Below, in pieces: positions 15,641 to 25,854 of a stretch of 64,000 nucleotides of DNA. Below the pieces are notes generated by a model that made no database searches, was not told the DNA's origin, and saw only the letters and a list, made by a program, of their open reading frames with translations. Numbering within the stretch: position 1 is the first letter of the stretch; each line of letters begins with the position of its first letter. Source of the DNA: Exiguobacterium sp. Helios (lineage in GTDB: Bacteria > Bacillota > Bacilli > Exiguobacteriales > Exiguobacteriaceae); NCBI RefSeq assembly GCF_014524545.1, contig NZ_CP053557.1, positions 2,505,501 to 2,569,500 of the forward strand, in the 5' to 3' direction. A program made the position numbers and the translations under genes.

Positions 15641-17291
15641 TTCCTCGTCCCCGTTTCATTGAAAATTTTCTTCCTAATACAGCTTCCGCTAATCCGCTCC
15701 AAATGGCAAGACCTGCAAAGACGACGATTCCAATTCCTGCTCCGACGATTAAAATGATGAGCGAACCGACCGTCGTAGCGGGTAACATGACCGATAATCC
15801 CCATTTCACCAGCGCGACGCTCGCACCCATGATGGCACTGATGATCATGATCAGTGACGTCCGGCGTAAGACCGTACTGAACGGAAACTGAACCGTTTGC
15901 GTAATCCGGAAGAACATCAATCCCGTCGCGACGACGTATCCGAGAATCGTTGCATATCCGGCACCCGTTCCGTCTCCTGTCCAGTGAATCAGGGGAGCAT
16001 TCAACAGATATTTCGTCAGCAATCCTGCCAATGTCGCAACAATCGTGAAATACTGCCGGTTGATGCCTTGCAATACAGCGGCCGTGACGGAATACAGCGC
16101 AAGGAACAGCGCACTTGGTGCATAACTCAATAAATAGACCCAGGCAGCCTGATCTTTCGGGAATAAGACATGGAACGTCTCTTCACTCAGCAAAATCATA
16201 CCGACGACCGCTGGAATTGTTACGAAAAAGGCCAGTTGATAAATTTGCGAGATTTGTTTCCGGACTTTCCGCATATCCCCTTGTGTAAACGAGGCCGTCA
16301 ACAATGGTGTCGCGGATAAGGATAACCCCGTCGCGACCGAAACCGGAATCAGGACAATCTTATGACTATCTGCAATCAGATAGGCCGTTGCATTCCCCGC
16401 TGCTTCCAGCGTGTAACCAATACTTTGTAAAGCCGCATTCATCGTGTTTTGATCAATGACCTGATAAAGCGGTGTTGATAACCCGACCATGACGATTGGG
16501 ATCGCATACGTCAACAATTCTTTGTACAGTCCTGCTAACGGACGATCCGGCGATATCGTCGTCTGACCATCGCGTAAGGCTTTTAAACCGGGTGCACGTT
16601 TTCGGAAATAATAAACGAGTACGACAACACTGCCGATTGCCCCGATGAAGGCACTGAACGTCGCAATCGTTGCTGCCCACGCTGCATCCGTGTCAAACAG
16701 ATAAATCGCGATGCTGACGCCGGCCAGTAAAAAGATGATTCGCACGATTTGCTCCAGGATCTGCGAAATCGCTGTCGGTCCCATCGATTGATACCCTTGA
16801 AAATAACCCCGTGTCATACTCATCGCCGGAATCAGAATCAAGGCAAAGCTGACACCACGGATCGTCATCGTGACAGCATCGACATATGAAGCCGAATCGA
16901 CATCTCCTCCGGGTATTGCCCGGTGAGCCAAATACGGAGCCAGTAAAAATAAGGCCAGAAAGGAAACTACACCGGTGATGGACATGATTTTTAATCCGGA
17001 TCGGTATAATCGTTCGCTTGTGTCGTATTCCCCCATCGCATTATACTTTGCGACGAACTTCGAAACGGCGACCGGAATACCGGCTGTTGCCAGACCAATC
17101 ATGATGGCATAATAATTATAGGCATACGTGTAGAACATGATTCCCGTCGCTCCGACCATGAACTGAAACGGAAACAGATAAATCAGACCAAGGGCACGGG
17201 AAATGAGTGATGCACCGGATAACAACATCGTTCCACGAACGAATCCGGTATTACTGGATGAAGTTTCTTGCTTTTTGCTCACAGTCGACAT
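15627..17291 (-). CDS. ytgP: MATE-like polysaccharide/lipid II flippase family protein, YtgP
   Basis: The 554-residue membrane protein has about 14 helices of the MVF/MOP exporter superfamily. The N-terminal GTMLLSGASLISRALGLIYL and FVAKYNAMGEYD are typical. B. subtilis YtgP (also called MurJ-like) can flip lipid II, so a role in peptidoglycan precursor export is plausible; this is family knowledge. ATG 17291 is preferred, with GAGGAAGG about 6 bases upstream. Coupled to the pseudouridine synthase gene and convergent in function with no nearby mur genes. Confidence 0.88.
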   Translation of the reverse strand: MSTVSKKQETSSSNTGFVRGTMLLSGASLISRALGLIYLFPFQFMVGATGIMFYTYAYNYYAIMIGLATAGIPVAVSKFVAKYNAMGEYDTSERLYRSGLKIMSITGVVSFLALFLLAPYLAHRAIPGGDVDSASYVDAVTMTIRGVSFALILIPAMSMTRGYFQGYQSMGPTAISQILEQIVRIIFLLAGVSIAIYLFDTDAAWAATIATFSAFIGAIGSVVVLVYYFRKRAPGLKALRDGQTTISPDRPLAGLYKELLTYAIPIVMVGLSTPLYQVIDQNTMNAALQSIGYTLEAAGNATAYLIADSHKIVLIPVSVATGLSLSATPLLTASFTQGDMRKVRKQISQIYQLAFFVTIPAVVGMILLSEETFHVLFPKDQAAWVYLLSYAPSALFLALYSVTAAVLQGINRQYFTIVATLAGLLTKYLLNAPLIHWTGDGTGAGYATILGYVVATGLMFFRITQTVQFPFSTVLRRTSLIMIISAIMGASVALVKWGLSVMLPATTVGSLIILIVGAGIGIVVFAGLAIWSGLAEAVLGRKFSMKRGRGNASR

Positions 17292-17475
17292 GGATAACCT
17301 TCCTCGCACTTTCTATTTTTTCTTAACTCAATAAACGTCTCAATATACAAGTTCTCTCTTGCACAATTGCAAATCATTATACCGCTCAGCTTCCATAAAA
17401 GAAAGAGACGGTTTGTTTACAGTACAAACTTCTGCTAAAGTGAAACAAGCAGAATCCAACAAATGAGGTGACCAC

Positions 17476-18735
17476 ATGTATGATGTAATCGTAATCGGAG
17501 GCGGCCCAAGCGGTTTAATGGCAACGCTCGCCTCGTTACAAGCAGGCGCGAAGACGCTTTTGCTCGATAAAGGAAGTAAACTTGGACGAAAACTGGCGAT
17601 TTCAGGGGGCGGTCGGTGTAACGTCACAAATCGCAAACCACTGGAAGAGTTGGTTCAATCGATTCCGGGAAACGGCCGTTTTCTCTATAGCGCCTTTTCG
17701 CAGTTCAATAACGAATCGATCATTGAACTGTTCGAAGGGTTTGGTGTCGCCCTAAAAGAAGAGGACAACGGACGGATGTTCCCTGTTTCCGATAAAGCGG
17801 CCGATGTCGTTCGTGTGTTGATTGATCAAATTCGTCAACACGGCGCCGAAATCCAAATCAATGCCGAAGTCGCAACCCTCGACTTTCATCCGGATGGTTC
17901 GTTTGCAGCCGTCTTGCTCGCTGACGGAACCCGCCTTGAAGCCAAAAGTTGTGTCGTCGCTGTCGGCGGACAATCGGTTCCCCACACCGGTTCAACCGGT
18001 GACGGCTATCCTTGGGCACGTAAAGCCGGCCATACGATCACGGAACTCTTTCCGACGGAAGTCCCGATTTTACTGAACGACACGTTCATTCAGGAAAAGA
18101 CATTACAAGGTCTTTCCTTACGTGACGTTGCTCTGACCGTCCATGGCAAAAAAGACAAACCGATTAAAACGCATACCGGTGACCTCCTGTTCACGCATTT
18201 CGGTCTGAGTGGTCCGATTGCGTTACGGTGCAGTCAGTACACGATCAAAGAAAGAAAACGATCAGGTGAGCGAGTCGTCCATCTCTCGATCGATTTGTTC
18301 CCGGATGAATCAATCGGTGCGTTGACGGAACGATTCCAAGCCGCCCTTGCCGCTAATCCGAAAAAGACAGTCCGTAATGCGTTAAAAGGATTTGTTCCAG
18401 AACGGTTACTCGACCTGTTATTTGCTAAAATCGGTTTCGGTGATGAAGTGTGTACGCAAATTAAGAAGCAGGACTTCACCCAATTGTTAGCAACGCTCAA
18501 ACGGTTCCCGCTTCAAGCAGTAGGAACACTCGACTTTGATAAGGCATTCGTCACCGGAGGTGGCGTTTCGATTAAGGAAATCCAGCCGAAAACGATGATG
18601 TCGAAAAAAGCAGACGGTCTCTTTTTCGCCGGCGAAATCCTCGACATTCACGGCTATACAGGCGGTTACAACATCACAGCCGCTTTCGTGACCGGACATT
18701 GTGCCGGAACGAATGCTGCCTTGACCGCATTATGA
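17476..18735 (+). CDS. ytfP: HI0933-family FAD-dependent oxidoreductase, YtfP-like
   Basis: The 419-residue flavoprotein starts with the dinucleotide-binding motif VIGGGPSGLMATLA (about 6-19). SGGGRCNVTN follows at about 46-55, a hallmark of the HI0933/BaiN group. The C-terminal half has VTGGGVSI and FAGEILDIHGYTGGYNI (about 380-396). The reaction is unknown. Members may reduce steroid-like or fatty acid substrates, which is weak family evidence. AGGTG sits 6 bases upstream of ATG 17476. It diverges from ytgP as in B. subtilis. Confidence 0.92.
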   Translation: MYDVIVIGGGPSGLMATLASLQAGAKTLLLDKGSKLGRKLAISGGGRCNVTNRKPLEELVQSIPGNGRFLYSAFSQFNNESIIELFEGFGVALKEEDNGRMFPVSDKAADVVRVLIDQIRQHGAEIQINAEVATLDFHPDGSFAAVLLADGTRLEAKSCVVAVGGQSVPHTGSTGDGYPWARKAGHTITELFPTEVPILLNDTFIQEKTLQGLSLRDVALTVHGKKDKPIKTHTGDLLFTHFGLSGPIALRCSQYTIKERKRSGERVVHLSIDLFPDESIGALTERFQAALAANPKKTVRNALKGFVPERLLDLLFAKIGFGDEVCTQIKKQDFTQLLATLKRFPLQAVGTLDFDKAFVTGGGVSIKEIQPKTMMSKKADGLFFAGEILDIHGYTGGYNITAAFVTGHCAGTNAALTAL

Positions 18736-18736
18736 C

Positions 18737-18770
18737 AAAAAGGCTAGTTCCTACACGGAGCTAGCCTTTT
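18737..18770. terminator. Bidirectional terminator between convergent genes
   Basis: AAAAGGCTAG and CTAGCCTTTT flank a 14-base loop. The structure ends ytfP and overlaps the stop of the minus-strand gene. Confidence 0.85.
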
Positions 18771-19749
18771 AGTCGATTGGCGTAAACGAACGGCTCGAGA
18801 ATTTATCCGTTTGGATGAGTGCAAACAACTCATTGTCCTGAACAAATATTCCTTCTGCCCCGTACACTTTCGGACTCGCTGATTCCCCCGTGATTGTCAC
18901 ATCTTTCGTATCAATCGAATACAGGAATAACGCTTCCGAATCCAATGTATAAATCCGCCCTTGCCGCTCGGCCAGACCGATCGGATGGAAGTTTTCCGTG
19001 AAGGCTTTTTTCGCATCACTGCGCATGCCACTGGCCGTGTCGATCCGTTTTCGTGCCACGATCGTCAAATACGGTGGTTTTTGTTTTTTCTTCAAGGCAC
19101 GCTTTTCCTTCGCAGTCGCCTCTTTATCAATCTTGATTTCATCTTGTTTCATCGCAAAATACGTCAGTTCACTTCGTGCTAACGAGCGAATGTGATTGAT
19201 CGTATAAAATTGTTTTTTCTTGGCATCGTAACCGAGTCCGTGAAAGCTGTCACGGATTGTCGTACCTGCTACCCGCTCTCGTTTGTCTTCTTTCCAGACG
19301 CCCTCTTCCCGTTTGACTGTCACGAGAATTTGATTGGATGTCAATAAGGCGACGGTCTCGCCGTCAACGAGCGTCATTCCGTCAAGTCCCGATAACATCA
19401 ACTTGCCTTCATCCTCGATTTGGAATGAAGCATTGATACGTTCTCCTGTCCCACTGATTTCAAAAAAGTGATAATCTTCCGTTACAACAAGATAAGAACC
19501 AATCGAATCATCATACAACATCTGTTGGACATTCTTGATCAACGGTTCTTCCGGATTTGGAATCGAGGACGGCGTTTTCGGTGGTACTTGTTTCACAGCT
19601 GCTTGGTGTTTGGATTGTGTCTCAATTTTTGCAAACGTCTCTTGAATTTGTGCTACGGTCTCAGGTCTCGAAAAGACGAGGGCCACACAAAGGATCAGAC
19701 CGGAGACGACGGCAAAAATCGTTGTATAGACTATATAAGTTCGTTTCAT
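18769..19749 (-). CDS. Membrane-anchored extracytoplasmic protein of unknown function
   Basis: The 326-residue protein is not recognised. An N-terminal helix (TIFAVVSGLILCVALVFS, about 9-26) acts as a signal anchor. A Pro/Gln-rich linker follows, then a beta-rich region with repeating DSIGSYLVVTEDYHFFEI-, GMTLVDGETVALLTSNQILV- and GRIYTLDSEALFLYSI-like stretches. These suggest a beta-propeller-type domain outside the cell. A Lys-rich loop (EKRALKKKQKPPY) interrupts it near residue 220. A plausible AAAGGCG ribosome site precedes ATG 19749. It is monocistronic. Confidence 0.75.
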   Translation of the reverse strand: MKRTYIVYTTIFAVVSGLILCVALVFSRPETVAQIQETFAKIETQSKHQAAVKQVPPKTPSSIPNPEEPLIKNVQQMLYDDSIGSYLVVTEDYHFFEISGTGERINASFQIEDEGKLMLSGLDGMTLVDGETVALLTSNQILVTVKREEGVWKEDKRERVAGTTIRDSFHGLGYDAKKKQFYTINHIRSLARSELTYFAMKQDEIKIDKEATAKEKRALKKKQKPPYLTIVARKRIDTASGMRSDAKKAFTENFHPIGLAERQGRIYTLDSEALFLYSIDTKDVTITGESASPKVYGAEGIFVQDNELFALIQTDKFSSRSFTPID

Positions 19750-19839
19750 TTACACAAATCGCCTTTCTGTCTCGGTTTCTGATTCAGTTTAGCAGAAGGC
19801 GCCCTAAAAAAAAAGCGGACTTGCGACGGAGATAATCGA

Positions 19840-19875
19840 AAACCCCTCGATCTGATTAAATCAGATGAGGGGTTT
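19840..19875 (-). terminator. Terminator of leuS
   Basis: The stem AAACCCCTC / GAGGGGTTT is extended by ATCTGAT / ATCAGAT and lies 4 bases past the leuS stop. The downstream T-run is short. Confidence 0.75.
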
Positions 19876-19879
19876 CAGC

Positions 19880-22285
19880 TTAGTTTGCTACGATGTTGAT
19901 CAGTTTTTTCGGGACGACGATGACTTTTCGAACCGTTTTATCACCAATCCACTCTTGTGTTTTTTCATCTGCAAACGCAAGAGCTTCAATTTCTTCTTTC
20001 GTTGCGTCGATGCTGATGACGAGCTTCGAACGGACTTTGCCGTTGACTTGAATGACGAATTCCATTGTATCGCTGACGAGTTTCGTTTCATCGAATGTCG
20101 GCCATACCGCATATGTCAAGGTGTCGTCAAAGCCAAGTTGTTCCCATAACTCTTCCCCTAAGTGCGGAGCAACCGGAGTCAATAATTGAATGAACCCACG
20201 AAGGAAATGGCGTGGCAAGACCGGTTGTTTGTTTGCTTCGTTGACGAAGACCATCAACTGCGAAATGCCGGTGTTGAACTGAATATTCGTGAAATCTTCC
20301 GTTACTTTCTTAACCGTCTGGTGGTAGACACGTTCAAAGTCCGCATCGACTGTCGTCACATCTTGAATGTCCGCTGTCCGTTCAAACAGACGCCAGACGC
20401 GGTCAAGGAAACGACGTGCTCCATCTAGACCGTTCTCCGACCAGGAAACTGAAGCATCCAGTGGTCCCATGAACATCTCATATAAACGGAGCGTATCCGC
20501 ACCGTGCGATTTGACGATTTCATCCGGATTGATGACGTTTCCGCGTGATTTCGACATTTTTTCGTTGTTTTCTCCGAGAATCATCCCTTGGTTATATAAC
20601 TTTTGGAATGGTTCTTTCGTCGGTACGACACCGATATCATACAAGACTTTGTGCCAGAAGCGGGCGTAGAGTAAATGAAGTACGGCATGTTCAGCCCCTC
20701 CGATGTAAATATCAACCGGGAGCCAGTATTTTAATTTTTCCGGATCGGCAATCGCTTCTTCATTGTGCGGATCGATGAAGCGAAGGTAATACCAGCAGCT
20801 GCCGCCCCATTGTGGCATCGTATTCGTCTCACGACGCCCTTTAAGTCCTGTGACCGGATCCGTGTAATCGAGCCAGTCTTCAGCAAGAGCGAGTGGAGAT
20901 TCACCCGTTCCCGACGGCTTGATTTCCGGAATCATCGGCAATTCAAGCGGAAGTTCTGATTTATCGAGCGTCTTCATCGTTCCGTCTTCCATGTGGACGA
21001 CCGGAATCGGCTCACCCCAGTACCGTTGACGGCTGAATAACCAGTCACGCAACCGGAAAGTGATTTTTTTGCGTCCGACTTGATTCGTCTCAAGTTCAGC
21101 GATGATTGTCTCAATCGCTTCTTGTTTTGATAGTCCGTCGAGCATCTGTGAATTGACGTGCTCTCCTTCACCCGTGTACGCTGCTTCGTCGACGTTACCG
21201 CCTGTTACGACTTCGATGATTGGCAGGTCAAACTGTTTCGCAAATTCATGATCTCGCTCGTCATGTGCCGGTACGGCCATGATGGCGCCTGTCCCATATG
21301 TCGCGAGGACATAATCGGCGATCCAGATCGGCAGACGTTCTCCGGAAATCGGATTGACGGCAAAAGCTCCCGTGAAGACGCCTGTTTTTTCTTTCGCAAG
21401 ATCTGTCCGCTCCAAGTCTGATTTCGTCTGAACAGATGCGATATACGTTTTAACAGCTTCTTCATGATCGGCTGTCGTGATGTCCGCGACGAACGGATGC
21501 TCCGGTGCAAGAACAAGGTAAGTTGCCCCGAAAATTGTATCCGGACGTGTCGTAAAGACCGTCACTTGTTTTTTATGACCGTCAATCGTAAAGTCGATTT
21601 CCGCCCCTTCCGATTTTCCGATCCAGTTCCGTTGCATTTCTTTCACCGATTCTGGCCAATCGAGTTCATCTAAATCTTCCAGTAAACGGTCCGCATACTC
21701 TGTGATTTTTAAGACCCACTGCCGCATCGGAACACGGACGACGGGATGATTGCCACGCTCCGACAGTCCGTCGATGACTTCCTCGTTCGCAAGGACTGTT
21801 CCAAGCGCCGGACACCAGTTAACCGCGACTTCGTCAACGAAAGCAAGTCCTTGTTCATACAATTTCGTAAAGATCCACTGTGTCCATTTGTAATAATTTG
21901 GATCCGTCGTATTGATTTCACGATCCCAATCATATGAGAATCCTAAATCTTTTAACTGACGTTTGAACGTCTCGATGTTTTGCGCTGTAAACTCCCGCGG
22001 ATCATTCCCTGTATCAAGGGCATACTGTTCCGCTGGAAGTCCAAACGCATCCCATCCCATCGGATGAAGGACGTTGTACCCCTGCATCCGTTTCATCCGT
22101 GCGAGGATATCCGTTGCCGTGTATCCTTCTGGGTGTCCGACATGGAGTCCTGCTCCCGATGGATAAGGAAACATGTCTAACGCATAAAAACCTTCTTTTT
22201 CCGGATCTTCTGTTGTGACGAACGCATTGTCCTGTTCCCAGCGCGCTTGCCATTTCGGTTCGATTTCACGATGATTGTACGGCAT
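19880..22285 (-). CDS. leuS: Leucyl-tRNA synthetase
   Basis: The 801-residue class I enzyme charges tRNA-Leu. The HIGH motif appears as HVGH in [14 protein letters not shown] (about 42-55), and KMSKS occurs in [12 protein letters not shown] (about 575). The CP1 editing domain lies between ([14 protein letters not shown]-like stretch [20 protein letters not shown], about 240-260). Length matches bacterial LeuRS. AGGAGGAAT about 6 bases before ATG 22285 fixes the start. Transcription is controlled by a leucine T-box leader immediately upstream. Confidence 0.98.
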   Translation of the reverse strand: MPYNHREIEPKWQARWEQDNAFVTTEDPEKEGFYALDMFPYPSGAGLHVGHPEGYTATDILARMKRMQGYNVLHPMGWDAFGLPAEQYALDTGNDPREFTAQNIETFKRQLKDLGFSYDWDREINTTDPNYYKWTQWIFTKLYEQGLAFVDEVAVNWCPALGTVLANEEVIDGLSERGNHPVVRVPMRQWVLKITEYADRLLEDLDELDWPESVKEMQRNWIGKSEGAEIDFTIDGHKKQVTVFTTRPDTIFGATYLVLAPEHPFVADITTADHEEAVKTYIASVQTKSDLERTDLAKEKTGVFTGAFAVNPISGERLPIWIADYVLATYGTGAIMAVPAHDERDHEFAKQFDLPIIEVVTGGNVDEAAYTGEGEHVNSQMLDGLSKQEAIETIIAELETNQVGRKKITFRLRDWLFSRQRYWGEPIPVVHMEDGTMKTLDKSELPLELPMIPEIKPSGTGESPLALAEDWLDYTDPVTGLKGRRETNTMPQWGGSCWYYLRFIDPHNEEAIADPEKLKYWLPVDIYIGGAEHAVLHLLYARFWHKVLYDIGVVPTKEPFQKLYNQGMILGENNEKMSKSRGNVINPDEIVKSHGADTLRLYEMFMGPLDASVSWSENGLDGARRFLDRVWRLFERTADIQDVTTVDADFERVYHQTVKKVTEDFTNIQFNTGISQLMVFVNEANKQPVLPRHFLRGFIQLLTPVAPHLGEELWEQLGFDDTLTYAVWPTFDETKLVSDTMEFVIQVNGKVRSKLVISIDATKEEIEALAFADEKTQEWIGDKTVRKVIVVPKKLINIVAN

Positions 22286-22309
22286 CTCTATTCCTCCTCT
22301 GAATATACA

Positions 22310-22560
22310 AAAAACCGGTCTCCGCCCCTAGGAATAGGGACGAAAGACCGGTTTGTCTCCCGCGGTACCACCCACGTTGTCTGCTGAAGCAGACCACTTG
22401 ATTCACGGATAACGGTGTGAAGGACCGGAGTTCGCTACTTGATTTCACGAATCATGCTCCCTGACGAGTTCACGGACGATTCCGACTGGTTTGCACCGAT
22501 CACCAGCTCTCTAAACGGAATGACTCCCTTACTACTTCAGTTCGTCGCAATGGACTATCT
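22310..22560 (-). promoter_or_regulatory. Leucine T-box riboswitch with terminator in the leuS leader
   Basis: On the minus strand the leader shows the AGAGAGCTGGTG element of Stem I and a specifier GAACTC whose CTC (22468-22466) is a Leu codon. Downstream are the T-box GTGGGTGGTACCGCGG (22374-22359) and a terminator hairpin AAACCGGTC / GACCGGTTT with a T-run at 22354-22310. Uncharged tRNA-Leu is expected to pair with CTC and with the T-box bulge, preventing termination. Confidence 0.96.
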
Positions 22561-22567
22561 ATGTGTT

Positions 22568-22597
22568 AGTGTAAGCTGAATCTTCCCTTATCGTCAA
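22568..22597 (-). promoter_or_regulatory. Promoter of the leuS T-box transcript
   Basis: A -35 TTGACG (22597-22592) and a -10 TACACT (22573-22568) are separated by 18 bases, just upstream of the T-box. The -35 overlaps the stop codon of the upstream HAD gene. Confidence 0.65.
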
Positions 22598-23238
22598 CGG
22601 TTCCGTAAAATTTCTCCGATTGCCGCATGCGACGAGACGACGTGGTCCGCGTGATGCAGGATTTGTGCCGGCATCCGTTCATCCAGCAAGGCGATGACTT
22701 CCATTCCTGCTTCCTTCGCCCCGATCATCCCGTTCGCTGCATCTTCAATCACGATACAAGCCTCCGGTGCTTGATCAATCCGTTGCGCCGCCAAGCGGAA
22801 AATCGCCGGATCCGGCTTCGACCGCGGGACTTCAAATCCGCTCGTGTACGCATCGACCGTCAATCCATAATGCGTGATGACGCGTGTGATTTTTTCAAGT
22901 GAACTGGAAGAAGCAATCGCAATCCGGTATCCTTCCATGCGGGCCAGTTCCATCAATTCTTTGACTCCGTCTTTTAGGCCGCATGCTTCCGGCTTCGCGT
23001 GTTGCTGGAATAATTCATGTTCGAGTGCCAGTAATGCTTCCGTAGAGTGAGGTAACTCATGTTGTGTAATCAGTTCTTCCCACATCTCGTCTCCTGTTTT
23101 CCCCATGAATGTCGCATACTGCGTATGATCGAGCGGGATAGATAACGTCTTAAACATGTGTTGGTGGACTTTAAAATATTGAATTTCACTGTCGAGAATG
23201 ACACCATCCATATCAAAAATCAGACCTGTTTTTTTCAT
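22594..23238 (-). CDS. HAD-superfamily phosphatase, beta-phosphoglucomutase-like
   Basis: The 214-residue protein has all HAD motifs. Motif I is FDMDGVILDSE (about 8-18) with the nucleophile Asp. Motif II is IASSSSLEK (about 112-120). Motif III/IV spans RSKPDPAIFRLA and VIEDAANGMIGAKEAGM (about 143-180). A helical cap sits between motifs I and II, the subfamily IA arrangement. Substrate is not predictable. ATG 23238 is set by GGAGGGG 5 bases upstream. It follows a FemAB-like gene, separated by a terminator hairpin. Confidence 0.9.
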   Translation of the reverse strand: MKKTGLIFDMDGVILDSEIQYFKVHQHMFKTLSIPLDHTQYATFMGKTGDEMWEELITQHELPHSTEALLALEHELFQQHAKPEACGLKDGVKELMELARMEGYRIAIASSSSLEKITRVITHYGLTVDAYTSGFEVPRSKPDPAIFRLAAQRIDQAPEACIVIEDAANGMIGAKEAGMEVIALLDERMPAQILHHADHVVSSHAAIGEILRNR

Positions 23239-23270
23239 TTTTTCCCCTCCTGCTATCAGCCTACCAAAAA

Positions 23271-23296
23271 ACCTGATCATCCGCAGACGATCAGGT
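23271..23296 (-). terminator. Terminator between the FemAB-like gene and the HAD gene
   Basis: ACCTGATC / GATCAGGT with a 10-base loop is followed on the minus strand by TTTTTT. Some readthrough into the HAD gene is possible. Confidence 0.8.
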
Positions 23297-23300
23297 GGAT

Positions 23301-24332
23301 TCATGTCGCTAAAACCGTCTCTTGGTAGCGGTATTCCGGGAAATAGTCTACGTCTTGATCACTTCCATAGCGTTGGCACAATTTTTCATAGACATGAGGC
23401 AGAAGAATCGTTTTTCCTTGGTGGTATTCAAACATCCGGTATCCTGTGTAACGGCACTTGCTTTCAAACAGACTGTCCCGTTCCTTATATCCGCCGCCTA
23501 AATGTTGTTCGACCATCCCTGCCGTCTTGGAATGTAAGATCGCCTCATATTCCAGTCGCTGATTCGGAAACAGTTTATGTTCATCCCGTTGACATCCAAT
23601 CAAATGTCCGTGTGCATACTCTTGTCCAAGCAATACGAAATAACCACCGACGGCTTCCCCTCTCCACTCGGCAATCAACAATAACGGTTCACACAGCTGT
23701 GTCGGCTGAAACAGTTGTTCAAAGTATTCAGGTGTAAAATAGTAATGGGAAGAGGCATCTTTCCGGTCCATCGTTTGGTAATAAAGACGGATAAAAGTTG
23801 GCAAATCTTCTTTTGATCCCCGACGGACTGTCAGCTCTGACGCCAATGACTTCCGGATCATACTCCGGTTTTTCTTATGAAACGTTTGCATGATTTCTTC
23901 CACGGTTGGCCGAAGATCGATGCTCGTCGTGTGGCGGATGAATTCCGTTTTCGTCCAATCCGCTATCCGTTTTTGATTTTCCGTCAATGGATTAAACCGA
24001 ATCAGCTCCGAGACAATTTTGTGACGCATGGCCCATTGCCGAAAAGAACGCTTGGCATCTGCCAGTTCTTCCAACGTCAGTTCACCAACAACTTCCGGAC
24101 CTCCATAACCATAAGGTGTAATCATATCAAAATACTCGGTGTCGAAAATACGCCTCTTCAAAAAAGGATAAAACAGTTCGCCTGACGCACCTTGAAAATA
24201 AACCAGTCCCGCCGTTTCATCGGCCCGTGCATTTAAACGGACGTATTCATAGCTATAAAAAATATCAAGTGATTTATTTTCGACAAGTGATGTCCAAGTC
24301 AGCTGATCTTCAACGAAAATACATTGCCTCAT
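23301..24332 (-). CDS. FemAB-like / BioF2-type GNAT acyltransferase
   Basis: The 343-residue protein has two GNAT-like halves as in FemX-related aminoacyl or acyl transferases. The first includes YFDMITPYGYGGPEV (about 68-82) and LIRFNPLTEN. The second has TFHKKNRSMIRKS (about 149-161), LYYQTMDRKDASSHYYF (about 183-199) and AVGGYFVLLGQEYAHGHLIG. The Y-x-T-M-x-R-x-x-A pattern is common to FemAB/MprF-adjacent proteins. The acceptor is unknown: cell-wall peptide or polysaccharide. GGAGGTG 6 bases upstream of ATG 24332 fixes the start. Confidence 0.8.
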   Translation of the reverse strand: MRQCIFVEDQLTWTSLVENKSLDIFYSYEYVRLNARADETAGLVYFQGASGELFYPFLKRRIFDTEYFDMITPYGYGGPEVVGELTLEELADAKRSFRQWAMRHKIVSELIRFNPLTENQKRIADWTKTEFIRHTTSIDLRPTVEEIMQTFHKKNRSMIRKSLASELTVRRGSKEDLPTFIRLYYQTMDRKDASSHYYFTPEYFEQLFQPTQLCEPLLLIAEWRGEAVGGYFVLLGQEYAHGHLIGCQRDEHKLFPNQRLEYEAILHSKTAGMVEQHLGGGYKERDSLFESKCRYTGYRMFEYHQGKTILLPHVYEKLCQRYGSDQDVDYFPEYRYQETVLAT

Positions 24333-24450
24333 CTTTTACACCTCCGGCACACGACACGTCAAACATATTTTTTCTTTAATTTGGTTAATCAATTAATATT
24401 TTCCTTTTAATTGAATACCCATTTTACATGTTTATTATGCGTCCTCAAAA

Positions 24451-24489
24451 AAAGACAGATGGCGGCATCAAACGACCGCGTCTGTCTTT
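24451..24489 (-). terminator. Terminator of the yttB-like MFS gene
   Basis: AAAGACAGA / TCTGTCTTT with an inner GCGG / CCGC stem is followed by a T-rich run on the minus strand. Confidence 0.8.
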
Positions 24490-24494
24490 CGAAC

Positions 24495-25676
24495 TTATTT
24501 TATCGCCTTACTTGGTATAGCACGAATGAATGTGAATCCTGCCACCAGAATCAATCCGATCAACGTCAGGAACACGGCATTCATACCGGATAAATCATAA
24601 ATCAGTCCCCCGACGGTCGGACTGATCATCCGGCCTGCCGAAGCGGCGATATTGACGTATCCCTGAAACTCACCTTCTTTACCAATCGGAGCCAAGCGCG
24701 CTGCCATTGCAGGAACTGCCGGCCAAATGAACATCTCACCAATCGTCAAGATGGTCATCGCCACTAAAAACATTTTGAATCCGCCCGCAAAGGGAACGAT
24801 GGCATAGGACAAAAGAAAAATCCCTGTCCCCGTCAGTAACTGACGTTTCAAATCGTCTCCAAACCATCGTAAGACGGGTGTCAATAACGGTTGTGCAAAC
24901 ACAATTAGCGCCCCGTTGATCGTCCATAAAATCGAATACTCGGAAATTGTTACTCCAAGTGACTTTGTATGCACGGCAAACGTTCCCTGCCATTGAACAT
25001 ACACAAACCATAACAGTGCATAACCAATCGAGACATACAACATCGTCCGGACAGAACTCCGTGAGAGAGGTTCCCGCACTTCCTCGCTTGCCGACATCGA
25101 TTGACGTCTGATTGGATGGACCTGAATCCAATTCAATCCTACCAACAGAACCACAGCAAACAACAAGTACAGTATCAGATTTGCGATGAAGATGAATTGG
25201 ATATCAATCGCCGCAATTTGCCCACTGATAGCAGTTCCGAGCGCCACACCGACGTTTTGAGCAACATAGATTGCGTTAAACGCCCGTCTCCCGCCTTCCG
25301 GCCAGATCACACCGGTCAGAGCATAGATGGTCGGAAAAACCATTCCGCCGACGAATCCGATTAATCCCAGCATCAGAACATAACCGGTGAAAGTCTGATG
25401 GAACATCCAAAGTCCGATTGAGGCAAGGACGAGTCCGATGACACTGATGACAAGTGTGCGTTTCCCACCTAACCGATCAAATGCTTTTCCACCAATGTAG
25501 TTCCCGATGATGGCGAGAGCCGAGTTGACGAATAAGGCCATTCCGGCCTTCGTCATCGACTCCCCTAAATAGTCATGAATGTATAATGTATTAAACGGCC
25601 ATAAAAAAGAGGACCCTGTCGTATTGATTGCCATCGCCAATACCAGAATCCAGACCGCGCGAGGTAATTTCGGCAT
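24495..25676 (-). CDS. yttB: MFS transporter, YttB-like
   Basis: The 393-residue membrane protein has about 12 helices. The first (WILVLAMAINTTGSSFLWPF) is followed by LYIHDYLGESMTKAG and the MFS loop GGKAFDRLGGKRT (about 62-74). Twelve-helix drug-efflux type (DHA1) is likely, but no substrate is known. ATG 25676 is supported by GGAGGATA about 6 bases upstream; longer in-frame upstream codons are not needed. In B. subtilis yttB lies in this neighbourhood, which supports the symbol. It diverges from mnmM. Confidence 0.85.
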   Translation of the reverse strand: MPKLPRAVWILVLAMAINTTGSSFLWPFNTLYIHDYLGESMTKAGMALFVNSALAIIGNYIGGKAFDRLGGKRTLVISVIGLVLASIGLWMFHQTFTGYVLMLGLIGFVGGMVFPTIYALTGVIWPEGGRRAFNAIYVAQNVGVALGTAISGQIAAIDIQFIFIANLILYLLFAVVLLVGLNWIQVHPIRRQSMSASEEVREPLSRSSVRTMLYVSIGYALLWFVYVQWQGTFAVHTKSLGVTISEYSILWTINGALIVFAQPLLTPVLRWFGDDLKRQLLTGTGIFLLSYAIVPFAGGFKMFLVAMTILTIGEMFIWPAVPAMAARLAPIGKEGEFQGYVNIAASAGRMISPTVGGLIYDLSGMNAVFLTLIGLILVAGFTFIRAIPSKAIK

Positions 25677-25854
25677 GGTAAGTATCCTCCAATGTAGTTT
25701 CCAACCTTGCCACTTTACGAAATTATTCTGTCGTCTGTCAAGGAACTTCGATTTAAACGAACAATCGGAAAAATGATACAATTAACTAAAGGGTCGATTT
25801 TGCGGGTACTTAGAAAAAAATAGAGCATATCAATCAAAAAGAGGAGTTTTTGCC

